This document shows positions 1 to 12,619 of a DNA stretch of 64,000 nt, one piece after another; the stretch's first letter is position 1, and each line of letters opens with the position of its first letter. The translations under genes and the position numbers were made by a program. The notes beneath the pieces were generated by a model. That model was not told the DNA's origin, made no database searches, and was given only the letters and a program-made list of their open reading frames with translations. The DNA is from Brachionus manjavacas (taxonomy: Eukaryota; Rotifera; Eurotatoria; Ploima; Brachionidae), in contig JAHQIY010000002.1 of assembly GCA_019054805.1 (NCBI GenBank), positions 1,612,001 to 1,676,000 on the forward strand. Reading direction: 5' to 3'.

Positions 1-149
1 TTTCCTGAACTATCAAATATCCAAACATGTCTAACCTCTAGCTATTTTAACTTAGCTTTTTTAATTATATTTTCATTACTTACACTTATTTATCTTTTTT
101 TTTATTTTATCTAATTTAACTTAATTTTTAAAAAAATTTTAAATTTTTT

Positions 150-730
150 TTCTAAAGAATCATTACTTTAAGAATCAAAACTTTGCCAAAGTTTTGTATA
201 TAGAAATAGAAATTGCTCGGAGCAATTTCTAGTGTTTCAGTGAATCTAAGGACCCCTCTAGTGTATCCGCTTGGGTTGAGTCTCCCATTGAAGTCACATT
301 TTAAAGTATTGAGGCGGATGTTGGTTGGTTTGATTTTAAGTGAAAGAAGCAACTCAGTGGTTTTACATCTTTTTGGTATTCTAATGATGTTCTTAATTAC
401 CTTGCTTTCCCTTCGTTTTATCTTAATATTCTCACTCGAGACCAAGTTGAAATTCTCTAATCCAAAAAAAAGAATCGGTCTTTAGTACGTCTTATACATA
501 TGTCCTTTCAAATTTGGGTGTTTAGTATTACTAACGATTCCAAGGACTTTCAATTTGGCCAAGGAAGCAATCAAAACCTTTTTTCCTTTTGTGCACAATT
601 TTTATCATCATCATTTAGTGTTACCTCTAAGTATTTCATAGATTTCACCTGTTAAGTTTTGGTATAATAAGATATTTTCTTGACAGAGATCAAACCTTAT
701 AATACTTCCTTGTCTTACCCCTAGGCTAGT
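150..730 (-). mobile_element. LINE reverse transcriptase remnant (C-terminal part)
   Basis: Reading the minus strand from about 730 down gives, across several frames, a GVRQGS motif of the reverse transcriptase palm, then KYLEVTL, a stretch resembling MYKTY.RP..F.GLEN, and finally IIRIPKRCKTTELLLSLKIK. The last part matches the pattern (I.G..KRC.TT.LL.AL.I.PT) found downstream of the palm in non-LTR retrotransposons. Frame changes and stops between these blocks show it is dead. No 5' part, 3' tail or target duplication was found. The longest open stretch (152-445) is only a piece of this element and not a host gene. Clade assignment is uncertain. Confidence 0.6.
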
Positions 731-2063
731 CTTAAACAGTGTAAACAAAATTTATCAAAATTTATTAAAATTAATTTTAATAATTAAAATTTAAAACTGT
801 CTTCTTAAAAATGACTTTTGACATTTTTAAATTTAAATAAAAATTTTATATTTAAATTTTACTTTTATTTTAATTAATAAAAAAAATTATCTACTTATAA
901 ACTTTGGAGCAAATTGAATTTTTTGATCATTTTTTGAATGCTCAACTTCTTCAATCAGAAAGAGAACTATTATAGAACTATTATAGTCTATTCATCAATT
1001 TGAATAAATCTAAAATTTAATCAATAGCAAATAAATAAAGAGTCTTCAATTTTAGCTTAAATAATTTCTTGAAAAGCTTAGTTCTTTATCATAGATTTTA
1101 AAAAATTTTAAATAATTTGACAATTTTAAATTTACATTTTAATTCACCTTTTCTTAAAAAGTTAACACTTTTTGATAGCAAGTTCGAAAGTCGTACTAAA
1201 ATGCAGAATAGAGAACTCAAGGTTATTTTTATTAATAAATTTCAAAATTTTTCAAATTTCTGGTGAACAGGGAAAAATTATTATTAACATTAATTTGTCA
1301 AAATTTATTTTTTAAATAATCTAATTTAAATTAAAAAAAAACTCAAGATGTTCCTCTTGAAAATCCGTTCAGGTCTGATGAGTTTTTTAGTTCATAGATT
1401 TGACAGGTGTAGCTATTTAACCATAAGGCAAAGTTAGTTAAGTAACTAGAGTAAAAAAGACGTATACCAAACAATATAAATTTTTTCATCAGTTATTTAA
1501 TTGAAATTGATTTAATTGAATTTTATTAACAAAATAAAAATATTATTAAATACATTATTGATTTGAAAGGTTTATATCTTATTTATTAAAAATCCAAAAT
1601 TAGATTCATTCAAATTTTTTAGTATTAAAATCAATATTTTTTTGAATTAAATATTAAAATCAAATCAATTATATCAAGTTTGGAATCGAAAATTTTTTAA
1701 TTTTCTCTTAAGTAAAAATATACTCATTAAATAAAATAATTTTCTTAATCAAAATCATATCATAATTAAAAAATTGGAAAGAAAAAAATTGATTTTTTTT
1801 TAATTTTTTTTATTTTAAATTAAAAAACAATATTCAAAAGAAACTTAATTTTTTTGTTATTTTTTCATATGTTTTATTCATTTGTTTAGTTAGATTTATT
1901 GTTAAAAGTGAATTCAAATTAAGAAAAAATTATTTCAAATTTAGATTTTAACTGCAGACTAAAAGAGGTTGCAAATTTATGCTTTCAAATTTCCTACTAC
2001 ATTGGTACATTCAATTGCAATTTGCGAGTTTTTTCAAATTATAATTAAGATCACACAACAAAA
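731..2063. other. AT-rich intergenic stretch, no gene seen
   Basis: No coding similarity or structured element recognised. The last 150 bases, just upstream of RPL24, are slightly less A+T-rich and should hold its promoter and 5' UTR, but no specific motif could be defended. Confidence 0.5.
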
Positions 2064-2882
2064 ATGAAGTAAGTCTTTTTGTTTGCTGTTCACCTATGTA
2101 TCGATAGACTTTGATTAAATCCTTTAATTCCAATTCAATCGTCCATGAATCGCCTAAATTCTAAAATGCTTTTCAAAACGCAATTAACGTCCTGTAACTT
2201 AATTATATCCGGTTCTGAGAAGAATAAAATCACTGTGAACAAAGTCTATGCGAGCCGATTTTTCTCTCAAATAAATATTTAAAATTTTTAAATTAATTAA
2301 GAACCGAATTGTGTATATTCAGCGGGTTCAAAATTTACCCCGGTCACGGCAAAAGAGTAGTCAAGCCAGATTTAAGAGTAAACTATTTGACAATTTTTTG
2401 ACAATTAAAAAATTTTGTCTCTGTAGACTTTGGTTTTTATCAACAGAAAATGTGAGGCTTCGTACAATTTCAAACGAAACCCGAGATCCATCAACTGGAC
2501 AGTCTTGTACAGACGTAAACACAAAAAGGGTCAAGTAAGAGAAAATAAATGCTCCTAAAGACCTGATAATATTTTCTGTTTCTTTTAGGTTGAAATCGAG
2601 GCTAAAAAGAAGTCACGCAGATTAGCTAAGTTCCAACGAGCTATCACTGGTGCCACATTGGAAGATATCATGAAAAAGAGAAATCAAAAACCAGAAGTTC
2701 GTAAAGCTGAGCGTGAACAAGCCATCAGAGCCGCTAAGGAATTGAAAAAAGCTAAAGCTTCGACCAAGAAACCAACCGTTCCCTCACAAGTCGCTGCCAA
2801 AAAGGTCCAAGCTAAGCAACAAATGCCAAAGGCTTCTGCCAAACCAGCCGCTAAACCAGCCAAAATACCTGGCTTGAGATAA
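2064..2882 (+). CDS. RPL24: 60S ribosomal protein L24 (eL24), 160 aa, four exons
   Basis: Structural protein of the large cytosolic ribosomal subunit. Exons 2064-2068, 2302-2377, 2427-2534 and 2589-2882 join with matching phases to give 160 aa, close to the usual 157. The start reads [20 protein letters not shown], the zinc-ribbon-derived N-terminus of eL24. Exon 3 encodes the R-K-C-E block followed by [20 protein letters not shown], and exon 4 the family block [20 protein letters not shown] and a Lys/Ala/Pro-rich tail. The first coding exon is only five bases (ATGAA), so the first intron lies almost at the start codon, as is common in ribosomal protein genes. AATAAA at 2930-2935 is the likely polyadenylation signal. 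The gene converges on the neuropeptide gene on the other strand. Identification is secure. Confidence 0.95.
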
Positions 2883-3061
2883 ACGAATTAAATGAATAGT
2901 GCTATTTTTTTAATTCGACTCTCGAAAAAAATAAATTTTAACAAAAATTCTCTTTTTTATTTTACATTTGAAAAAATTAGACAAACTATTTATTAAAGTG
3001 GTGAAAAATGGTCATTAAACTGAAAAATTAAAAAAAAAACATTGCACTAATTTCAAAAATT

Positions 3062-3328
3062 TCATTCTTTTTTCGCCAATATTCTCATCACTTGAATTAC
3101 TTTGGTAAAGTAATTTCTGGCTTCTTCATTAGACATTTCTTTTATGTTCTTCAATATTTCTACTTTAAGTATATTGGTTAATTTATGAGCTGTTTGAGCC
3201 GCATTTTCATTTGATTCCAATCGTTTGCCTAGTCTTGGCAATGAGTGCTCAATGTCAACAAAAAATTGCCCGTTCACGGCTATGCCGATGGCTATTACGG
3301 CTAGAAGAAACAAACCTAAACGATTCAT
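3062..3328 (-). CDS. Putative amidated neuropeptide precursor (LPRL-amide), 88 aa
   Basis: Residues 1 to about 20 form a clean signal peptide (MNRLGLFLLAVIAIGIAVNG). Next comes QFFVDIEHSLPRLGKR: a 14-residue peptide starting with Gln (a candidate pyroglutamate), then Gly as amide donor and the dibasic site Lys-Arg. The predicted product is pQFFVDIEHSLPRL-amide. The rest (about 52 residues) has no cysteine and no further dibasic-amidation site apart from a terminal KK, so it looks like a spacer. One peptide directly behind the signal peptide is a layout seen in several bilaterian neuropeptide families. The PRL-amide end recalls PRX-amide peptides (pyrokinin/neuromedin U group), but the usual Phe or Trp before Pro is Leu here, so the family call is inference. 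AATAAA on the minus strand (plus-strand 2989-2994) would serve as its polyadenylation signal. Single exon. Confidence 0.6.
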   Translation of the reverse strand: MNRLGLFLLAVIAIGIAVNGQFFVDIEHSLPRLGKRLESNENAAQTAHKLTNILKVEILKNIKEMSNEEARNYFTKVIQVMRILAKKE

Positions 3329-4409
3329 TCTAAAATTTGATTCAAAAATCTAAAAAAAAAAATAGATTTTTTTCTTAAATTTTTTGAATGGGACTAAATT
3401 TTATTTAAAAAAATATTAAGCCAAAATGTTTTTAGTAGCTTATATTGAATATTTATCTTTTAAGGAACTAAAAATTTTAAATCCAATATGAGCATAAGAA
3501 CTTGACACTACAAGATCCTTTCTATTTAGTAATTAAGAAATGACTAAAAAACTTTTTTATAACATTAAATGAAAAAAAATTTTTTGTTTATTTTAATCTT
3601 ATATTTAATAATTTTATCATTTTTTAAAATAAAACTAACAAATTAATTCAAACAGCCTAAAAAATGCTGAATTTTAAGAAAAAATAAATTCAGTATAGAA
3701 AAAATGTTGGAGCCAAAATTTTTTTTAACAATTAAATACCAAAAAGTCTTAAAAACTTCAATTTATTTATTTAAAATAAAAACAAGGATCCTTTTTTATT
3801 TTTTATTCCACAATTCTTTGTTACTTTGAATATAAAAATAATTAATTAATTCAAATTTTTTATAAGTTACTAAAATTTTATAGAAGTTGAAAAGACTTGA
3901 TGGGTATTTATGTTAATATTTTTTTAATTCTGTTTAATTATTAATTGAATCTTTTAAAAAAAACTTTAAACAATAAAAAAAAAGTCTAAAAAACTTCTAG
4001 GGTATTATATTGTCAAATTACCAATATTTTAAATACTAGTAGTTAGTTTAAATAGTAAATCAAAAAGATTTTAAATTTTTTGATTCAAATTTCATAAGTC
4101 ACTTAAGAGGTTCAGTAATTAATAAAAGAGAAATTAAGACTACAAAAGAAAAAAATTGATTCTTTCGAAATGATAGATATGTTTTCTTTTTTTTTAGAAA
4201 AGCGTCAATAAGCAAAGTTTATTGTTCTATTGAATTTTTCTTTACTGAAAAATTAAATTAATTTTAATCTTATTTAAACATTTAATTATTTTTATATGAA
4301 AATATTTATTTGTTTAGTTGATAAAATTGTATTCCAATTAGGAACCTAAAGAAAATTCTAATCGAAAATAAATTAAAAAAACTAATAGATTTATTAATCT
4401 AATGAATGT
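3329..4409. other. AT-rich intergenic stretch, nothing recognised
   Basis: More than 80% A+T with homopolymer runs. It lies upstream of the neuropeptide gene and downstream of CFAP57. No exon, repeat end or RNA gene could be supported. Confidence 0.5.
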
Positions 4410-7400
4410 TCAAAATTTAATCATTTTTTTGGAAATAGATTTACACGATTCAAAAAACGATTTGAGCAATTTTGGATTCTTATATCTAAATTCATATTGT
4501 CTACTTAATTTCTCATTTTTTTTGCTTATTTTCTTTTTCGCCAGTCCAAATACCTGAGCATTACTAGTCTGATTCATTTGTTTTAATATGCCAATTTTTT
4601 TTTGTATTATACTTGACAGATTTTCCTCGCAAGATTGTATTAAAATTTTTAAATTATCATTCATAGCCTTGTACCTGTTTGTCGTGTGCTCTACCTGATC
4701 TAGCTCGAATTTTAGGATATAATTTATTTTATTAAGCTGTTCTATTTTTTTTGCCATTTCCGCTTTATTTTTTAGCTTGGAATCGAGCTCTCTTTGACTC
4801 AAATCGGCCGCTTTCCTACAATTCTCGACCTGTTCCAATTTAATTGAATAATTTTTTCTTTCCTTAAGAAAATTTTCGTTATGAGCCCTTTGTCTTTCTT
4901 TTAATACATCAAATTTTTGCTTCATTTGGCAGATTTTTTTGCGCACAAAACAAGTCTCGGTTTTTAAATCGCGAATCCTACTACCTAGGCTATCAACAGT
5001 GTGTTTGTTGACAAAAATCATTCTATTGAACATGTCATCCTGATTAGATTCCATTTCAAAATTCTCGCTTTTCAAAAGTTTAATTACTTTTTTCAAATGT
5101 TCAAGCTTAAATTTCATCTCACTGTGAAGCTCATTGATTCGAATTTTTTCAAAATGCTTCAAATTACTGCTTTCTAATTTCGTACTTGTACCATTAGATT
5201 CGCTCAGTCTTTTTATACCATCTAAAATATCCTTGTTAATTGAGCTCAACTCTTGGAATTGAGAATTCAATTTATTATTAAGAACAAATTTTTTGTTCAA
5301 CTCGAATTCGGCATTTTCCTTAGCAATTTGCAAATCTTTTTGTAATTTAAATTTTAACTTATCTAATCTGTGATAATTTTTTTTAAATTTGTCTTCATCT
5401 ATTTGTCTCATTTCCTTGTAAAGACTTCTTAAACAAGTTAAATTAAGCTTTGCTTCATAATTAATCGTTTTAGTTTGCTCCTTGTGTATCATATCCTTTA
5501 GCTTCAATTGATAATTTTGATCATCTTCTTGCTCTATAATGACTTGTTTTAAATTCAAGTCGTTTGATATTATTTTTTTAATATCATTTTTTGTTATTAA
5601 AATATCATTAAAAAATTCTTGTGCCTGAGGCTCCAATTTTAGGCTTGTCTCTTGATTATTTTGGTTAGTGATCGAGTGGTGTGAAACTGGCGATGGCATT
5701 AAAAAAGCCTCGTTCTTACCATTCATATTACACAATACTAAGAGACCATCGTCAAAGCCACTTATCAAAAATACTCTATTCATACAATCTGATATTGCTA
5801 GTTGGCTTATTCCGCAATTTTGATAAAAATTTTCATTGACTATCTGCCATTTGCTTGTTTTGCCCATAAAGTACTTGAAGTGTAGCACATGACCTTTTTG
5901 ATTGCCCAAAAAAATGCTGTTTCCAAATGAACAAAAGCAGCTGATATCCAACTTTTTCAAGTCAACAATTTTCTCTAGTACAATGTCTTCTGTGGTGCTG
6001 GTGGTAGCTTCGGAGCTGATTGTCTTGTTGAACTTGCACGACAAAATTCTAAGACTGTTGAGTTTGTCGAGCGCAAATATGATCAGATTGGTTTCGGCAT
6101 TCGAAATCGAAACATGCTTAAATTGAACTTGTTTTTCTATGTACTCATATAATCTATGTCCGGTAAATGCGTTCCAAATGCAGATTATGCCCGAATTAGA
6201 ACAACTAATAATACACTGATCATCTTCGAGCCACATAAAATGCTGGATTTTGCCAATTCTCTGCTTGATTTGGACACATTTTTCAAAAGTCCACACATTA
6301 AAAATTTTTATTGTGTTCAAGCTAGAGGCTGCTAATTGGCTTCCGCCATTAGAAAATTTCATAAAATTACTGTGACCTTGTAATAAAAAAATTTTAAATT
6401 CTCATTTTTTAGTTTAAAAAAATAAAAAAAATTTTTTTCTAGTTCTAGTATTAAATTCATCATTCGATCTGTAATAAATTTTAACACTTATTTTAAAAAA
6501 TTACATTTTAGCACAATATTTACTGTTCGAAAATTTCGCTTTTTCTTTTGTTTAATTAAAAAAATTCAATTACTTATTTTAAATGAAAATATTGCTTTCA
6601 AATCATTGAGAATAATTGAGTAAAGACCAATTTTGTTCAAAAAAGAAGCAGCTAAATAGAGTCCAGTCGGATGAATGGCCACACAAGCCACATGTTCCTC
6701 GAATTTTTTGCTATATTCAATTTTTTTATCAATAAAATTCCAAATTTTAATAGTTCCTTCTTGAGCATACGTGGTCATCAGTGGCTTTTGGTAGCAAGTG
6801 TCCATGGACAATATTTTAGTATAATGGAACGACTTAATCAAATTCAACTTAAGAACATGTTTTTTGTAGATGTGATCACTAGTTAAATCAAGCTTGTAAA
6901 TGTTGTTCGATTCTGTGAAACAAATTAAGCAGTTTTGAGATTTGTTGATTCCTATTTGGGTGATTTGTTCACTAGATGAAGCCAAAAGTTGATCATTAGT
7001 CATGTTGCTAGCTTAAGGAGTAAATTAATTTTCAATAAAAGTAAATTTAAAAAATAATGAACAGTTTTTCTTTTTATTTATAAATAGCTTGATACGTTTT
7101 TACTTCTGAAATGATCTTATTGGGAGCAAATTACGTCTTTTTCTGATAACTTGTCAATAAAAATTGTTACACAAATTTATTATATAAGAGCTTTTTCAAT
7201 GTCATCAATTTAAAAAACAGTATCTCGCCAAATTTTCTGACAGGATACAAAGGCCAAATAAAAGATTTAGATATTTATCTGAATTGATAAGTAATCAAGG
7301 ATATGAGAAATTCAATTAAAAATAAAATATTCAACTTTCTAATCTTTTTTTAGCTCTTAAAATCTGAAAATTAAATTAGATTTCTAAATTAAATACAAAC

Positions 7401-8648
7401 TTTAGACTCTTTATTAGAATAATTGATCTATACAATGATCAATCGGTTTAGAAAGACAGTCATATAAAAATTTAATTATCACAATTCAGATTTCAAGGAT
7501 TTGAGAAGTTGAAATTTACCTGAATATTCGTCATTTACTTGGCAAAAATGCTTTAAACTAAACTCATCAAGTGAATTTGATTGATAAATGCTAATTTTGT
7601 TGGCATCCGAGAGGCATATAAATCCATTGTTAAGCTTTAAAATCTGTCTTACCGTTGAGCCTGTGGTCATATCAAAAAATTCTTCCACTCTCTTCTCCAA
7701 GTCAAATAAATTATCAATTTTTTTTTTTATAAACAAATTTTTATTTAATTCTAATTGTTCATTTTCGTCTTCTTGAAAATCCAATTTACTTAGATTATCA
7801 AACATGTATTTAATATCCAAAGAAATATTGTATGACTTTAAAATCTCTGTTTTCTGTATATTAAATAGAATTACGTGACCACAATCGTCTCCTATAAGAA
7901 TCTCATTCGAGTTAAACCATTCAAAGCATGTGTAATTAACAGGTAACACAAAGTCCCAATGAGAAAAAATATTTTCATTTTTATCAATCAAAAAAGCCTG
8001 CAAAACAGCCTTTCCGAGAACAATTATTTTCCTCGAGTCATTTGGAAAAAAAGAAACACGAAGGGCGCCGTGATTTAGCTGAATTTTGTCCAGCATTATT
8101 AATTGATCCAAACACCATATTGAGAGATATGTGTCTAAATTTTTTTGACCCACGAGACAAAATTTTGTATTATCACTGCTTACGGATACATCTAATAATA
8201 AAAAATCTAACAAAATTGATTTTTTTGGAAAATTAACTCCGTAATTATAATCAATAAAAAGTAATTTAGGTAGATCGAATGTTGAACTTGTATTTCCGAC
8301 TTCCTGAAGGATTAAATAACTTGTGTTGTCAAACGAGTAAAAATTTTTAATTGAAAAAAAATCATCGCTTTGAACAATTTGAAAATTTTCTTCAACAAGA
8401 TCAAAATGAAGCAAATTAGTTGCATTCGCTGTAATTATTAAATTATCACTTAGAAATTTAAAATTGTTTTTTTCCAATTTTGAAAGACCTAGAAAAGATT
8501 CCGGATTTAGGCATTTTTGATCATTTGTCAAATCATTATAGCTTAAATTTTCGTTTAAATCGTCTAGAGTTAGGCCAGAAACCGACTTTTGCGGATTTCT
8601 GTGAACACACAATTTTGAGGCATTCACTTCTTTATTCTTTATTGTCAT
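4410..8648 (-). CDS. CFAP57: Cilia- and flagella-associated protein 57 (WDR65), 1177 aa, three exons
   Basis: Axonemal WD40/coiled-coil protein linked to inner dynein arm assembly in motile cilia. Exons (minus strand) 8648-7520, 7011-6574 and 6376-4410 close in phase to 1178 codons; the vertebrate protein is about 1250 aa. The first two thirds are degenerate WD40 repeats that follow the vertebrate protein segment by segment: NYTCFEWFNSNEILIGDDCG, then DTCYQKPLMTTYAQEGTIKI, and FSNGG across the exon 2/3 junction. The C-terminal third is one long coiled coil that starts near YQLKLKDM (compare YQLRLKDM in vertebrates) and ends after NYILKFELDQ. The tail beyond that point is shorter than in vertebrates. 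The first intron is about 500 nt and the second about 200 nt. The presence of this gene implies the organism builds motile cilia. Identification is secure; exon borders are inferred. Confidence 0.92.
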
Positions 8649-10850
8649 TTAGCAATTAAATAGAATGTAAAAATTGAAAATAGTTTCACTATCAATTAAT
8701 TGATTGTGATCAGCTAGCAACAAATTGCCACATACTTTCAATTGAAATTTGAAAAATCGTAATTTTTGACCTAAATTTTAATCAAATATTAAAAAAAAAG
8801 TACCGAGAGTTATTAATTTGATGGATATTACATTGATAAAAAATTCGAACATTGATTGATTTTAATTTCCTTCATTTTGGGCTTAGTTTTTATTGCTAAA
8901 ATTAAATCGAATCTATCAAATATAAGCTAATTAAAGTAACAGTTTTAACTTAATTTTAAAATATAATTTTGATAATGGCACTTTAAAGAAAAATTCTAAT
9001 TTTAATAAAATATCCTCAAGGATTCTATTTCGATTTATTTAGCGATTTAAATTGTATTTTATTCAAGGCTTTTGTGTAGAATTAACAAGTTGATAAAAAT
9101 TATTTGCATGCAAGAATAACAACTACTTAATCTAATTGAAAGAAAATTTATTATAAATAACGATAATTACGTCACTTTAATTTTAAATTATTTTTAAAAG
9201 CAGTTAAATTAATCAATTTAATAGTCAAGAAAATCCATCAAAATAAGTTGTTTTATAAGTTGAAAATAAATATATTTAAAATAAATTGAAAGATATATTT
9301 GATCGATTTTTAAAATTCTATTTGTTAATTTTATTGAGATAGACACATCAATCTTTAAAAATTTTGAAGTGAAAAATTAAAATTATACTATTTTGCATTG
9401 ACTTTGGAAAAAAGACTGAATATGGACTATTTAAACAGAATTCGTAAAGTGTATATTCAAACATTCAAAAAATTCATATAAAAAATTTTTATTTGAAAAA
9501 ATAAGTAATAAGTAAATTAAAAATTGGATTAATATTTAGATTAATAATCGAACTTTTCAATATTCGATTTTCAATTTATTTTTATTTGAATTTTGAATTT
9601 ATTAATTTTTTGGGACATGGTCTCAAAAAATATAAAAATATAAAATATAAAATTCAACTTCCAAAATTAATAATCATTTTAGATTCGGACAAAAAATTCT
9701 TATCAAAAAGAAATTTGAATATCAAATTGAATTGTAAAAACTAACTTGAATTTCTTACTTAAATGTAACCTTAATTTCTTTATTGTATTCAAATAAAAAT
9801 TAAATTTAAATATTTTAAAATCATTTGAAATAAAATTTATCATAGAATCTAGCCAGCGCTCTGTCAAAATTGATGAAGATTAGTTTCTTGTTGTAGCTTT
9901 TTGTAGTACAATAAGCAATAACTCCAGGGTTAATGATTATTGTCAATATTTAGATAAAAAAGAAAAATTGAAAGAAGTAAAATTCGCATCTCTGGTTTTC
10001 ATTAAAAAATTTAAAAAATTTAAATCAGCGTCTTTTGGTTTATGAATTAAGCTAACAAATGTCCAGTACCTGTCGGTTTACAAGTGCAAATCCGTGAAAA
10101 ACTTTTAAAACAATAAGAATGAAATTTGTAACAATTTACGCTGATTCTTGGGATGTTATAAATTAAAAAAGATGAAAAGTAAATTAGTAAGAAAAAATAT
10201 GAATTTTAAGAGAATATTTGCAGTTTAACTTTTAATAAGAATTTTTTCAACTCGCAAAATATTCATTTTTTTATAAAAAATATGAGTTTTTAAAATTTAA
10301 AAATAAACAAAAAGCGCTATACAGAATTGCATACGAACTCTTTAATGTTTTAATAGAAAGAAAAACCATGCTATATTTGTCTTGCGAAACAGAGGGTGGA
10401 TCTCCGAAAAAATTTTGAATCCAAAAACCAAAAAAGAATGCTCATCAAGTAATAAGATTTTTGAAGACAAAACCTTAATCAAAGTTTACATGACAATTCG
10501 GTAAAAAAATATTAAAATTATCGCATCTTTGTATTTTTATTTTTGTTTACATATAAAATTATTTTAAAATGGCATGTATTTTACGTGATACTAAATACTA
10601 CTACTAAATAAATGATGTTAATTTTTATTAATGATATTAAAAAATTAAAAAAAAAAGAAAAATGGAAAAAAGGAAAATATTAATTGTTTCTAGATTTTTA
10701 GCTCGTAGGTTTAGGAGATTGTAGATTTGAGTTGATGTTGCTTTCTTTTTACAGCTTTGCTTTATCATCTTTAGCGCATAGCTAGCCCGATTCTCATGGT
10801 CTGCTTAAGTTGCTCTAGAGTATGCTCATATATGTTCTAGAACATGAGGT
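8649..10850. other. Long AT-rich intergenic region
   Basis: About 2.2 kb upstream of CFAP57 with frequent stops in all frames and no similarity recognised. The CFAP57 promoter is presumably at its left edge. A slightly less A+T-rich patch near 10690-10850 leads into the foldback element. Confidence 0.5.
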
Positions 10851-11083
10851 AAATGAAGTTTTAAGGAAAATTTGCTGGGTGCAGGTCAAGCTCCAGACTC
10901 CATTCCACCAGCTACAAATGAGTCTAATTGTCCGCATTTTATTTATTGAGCACCTATCATTATTGATATCATACCAGAGCACAAACTTTGTTAGTTATTG
11001 TGGCTGGAGTTGTTTTTGGGAATCCAGCGTAGATCTTTGGCCTTGACCTGCACCCAGCACATTTCCCATATAAATTCATTAAA
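10851..11083. repeat. Foldback (inverted-repeat) element, about 230 bp
   Basis: The left arm contains TTTGCTGGGTGCAGGTCAAG (10871-10890) and the right arm its near-perfect reverse complement beginning CTTGACCTGCACCCAGC at 11043. Pairing continues outward (AAATGAA against TTCATT) and, with mismatches, inward to about 10918 and 11000, leaving a loop of about 80 bases. This is the build of a foldback or MITE-type element. No clear target duplication was found, and the superfamily is unknown. The 74-aa open reading across it (10822-11046) is an accident of the repeat. Confidence 0.5.
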
Positions 11084-11502
11084 CTCGTTGGCCGGATGTG
11101 TCGGTTAGGGTGGCCGTTTTTTGGACGTGGCTTTTTTTGCGTTACGTTTTTATTAGAACCACTGTAAATAAATAATTTAATTTATATATAAGTATTGTAG
11201 TATAATTTTAGTATCAATTTTAATTTTTTTTATTAGCAGAAAAATGAAATTTAGTATCATTTTAAAATAAAAGTATTCTAAAATCTATATTACAAAGGTA
11301 TTAATAGAAATATTATAAATATTATAATTATAAGGGTATCAGCCAATTAAGGTTCCATTTAACAAACGAATATAATTATAAGTTTAAAGGAAAAAATTGC
11401 ATTTTAAATTTAAATTTTGATGATTAATTTTTTAAAAACTAGTTCTTTTCAATATTATTTTTAATAAAGATATAACTAACTTAAACCTGAGAAAATAATT
11501 TT

Positions 11503-11557
11503 TTAGTAGTAGTAGTTTTGGATGTTGATGGCTAGCCAGCGAGTGTGCTGATAAGGA
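11503..11557 (-). mobile_element. 3' terminus of a LINE (very short remnant)
   Basis: On the minus strand this reads CCTTATCAGCACACTCGCTG, GCTAGCC and then a run of ACT triplets. It is the same 3' end as the LINE fragment at 31260-31347, which reads CCTTATCAGCAAACTCGCTG, GCTAGCC and an (ACT)n-like tail. Only the last 55 bases survive, as expected from extreme 5' truncation during target-primed insertion. Confidence 0.6.
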
Positions 11558-12119
11558 TATATTGAATCAAATTTCAAATTTTTAAATTTAATTCTTCCAA
11601 TAACATTAATTAAAATTAACGAGAATTAATTTTTCAATTCAATTTTGAGGCTAGTGTCCTTGTCATGAAAGATTGATTTACACTCCTTTGATTTAATTAT
11701 AATAAAATACTGTTTAAATTAAAAAATAATAACATTGAAATATTTCAGTTAATTTTTTTTTAAAAAAATCTGTATAAATTAAATCAATTAGGACTGTTAT
11801 TAATAAAATTAGAGTCAAGTTACCAAAATACCTTAAATGATATTGTTCAGCTTTTTAGATTTCTTCCTAATTTTTTGATATAACAAAAACCTTTGACTCG
11901 ATTTTAAATTGATGATTTAATTTATAATCTACTAAAAATGAACTTTCTCATTATCTTTCGATTTAATCCATTTGATCGAATTTTTTTAGGCTCTAGATCA
12001 CTTAAGGTAATTGTGAATGGTCATATTAGTGATTAATATCATATTACTGATAGGTTTGGGAAACCGGTTCGAAGTTGAAACAAGTTTTTATAAAACCGGT
12101 TATAACAGAGGAATAAAAA

Positions 12120-12507
12120 GGCATTTTGAAGTTTATGATCAATTTTTGATGCTCAAAATGATCATTCTGAGTTCTAATTATGAAATGAATTGTAATTTCT
12201 TAATATAATTAATACAGAGGTACATTTTTGGATGTAACATTTTTTGTTAAATCTAAAATTAACCTCTGCAATAACAAAACGCACATTGCAGAGTGCACAC
12301 CATCTAAAAGATGCTATTTTTAATTGAATAATTTTTTGCAGAATTTTGCAGAATTATGCAGGATTTAGCTTTAAATTTAACAAAGTATGTTAAATCCAAA
12401 AATGTACTTCTGCATTAATTCTATTAAGAAATAACTATTTATTTCATAATTAAAACTCAGAATGATCATTTTGAGCATCAAATATTGATCATAAACTTCA
12501 AAGTGCC
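12120..12507. repeat. Large palindrome inside the hAT-type element
   Basis: The left arm starting GGCATTTTGAAGTTTATGAT (12120) is repeated in reverse complement ending at 12507 (GGCACTTTGAAGTTTATGAT). Similarity of roughly 85-90% runs for about 125 bases and continues with lower identity to a loop of about 70 bases near 12275-12345. The transcript or single strand could form a long hairpin. It is either a nested foldback MITE or an internal part of the hAT element. No separate target duplication was identified. Confidence 0.65.
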
Positions 12508-12619
12508 AATAAAAAGAAGATTTTTGAAAGTTTAACTTTTTTAACTTTATTAATTTTAAATTTTTTCAATAAAACGATAATTAGAAATTAAATTCTGAAA
12601 TAAAAAATTTAAAATAGAT

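Noticed and set aside
152-485. Open frames of 97 aa (-) and 90 aa (+) as host genes
   Set aside because: The minus frame is a LINE reverse transcriptase fragment that continues in other frames up to about 730; the plus frame is its shadow.
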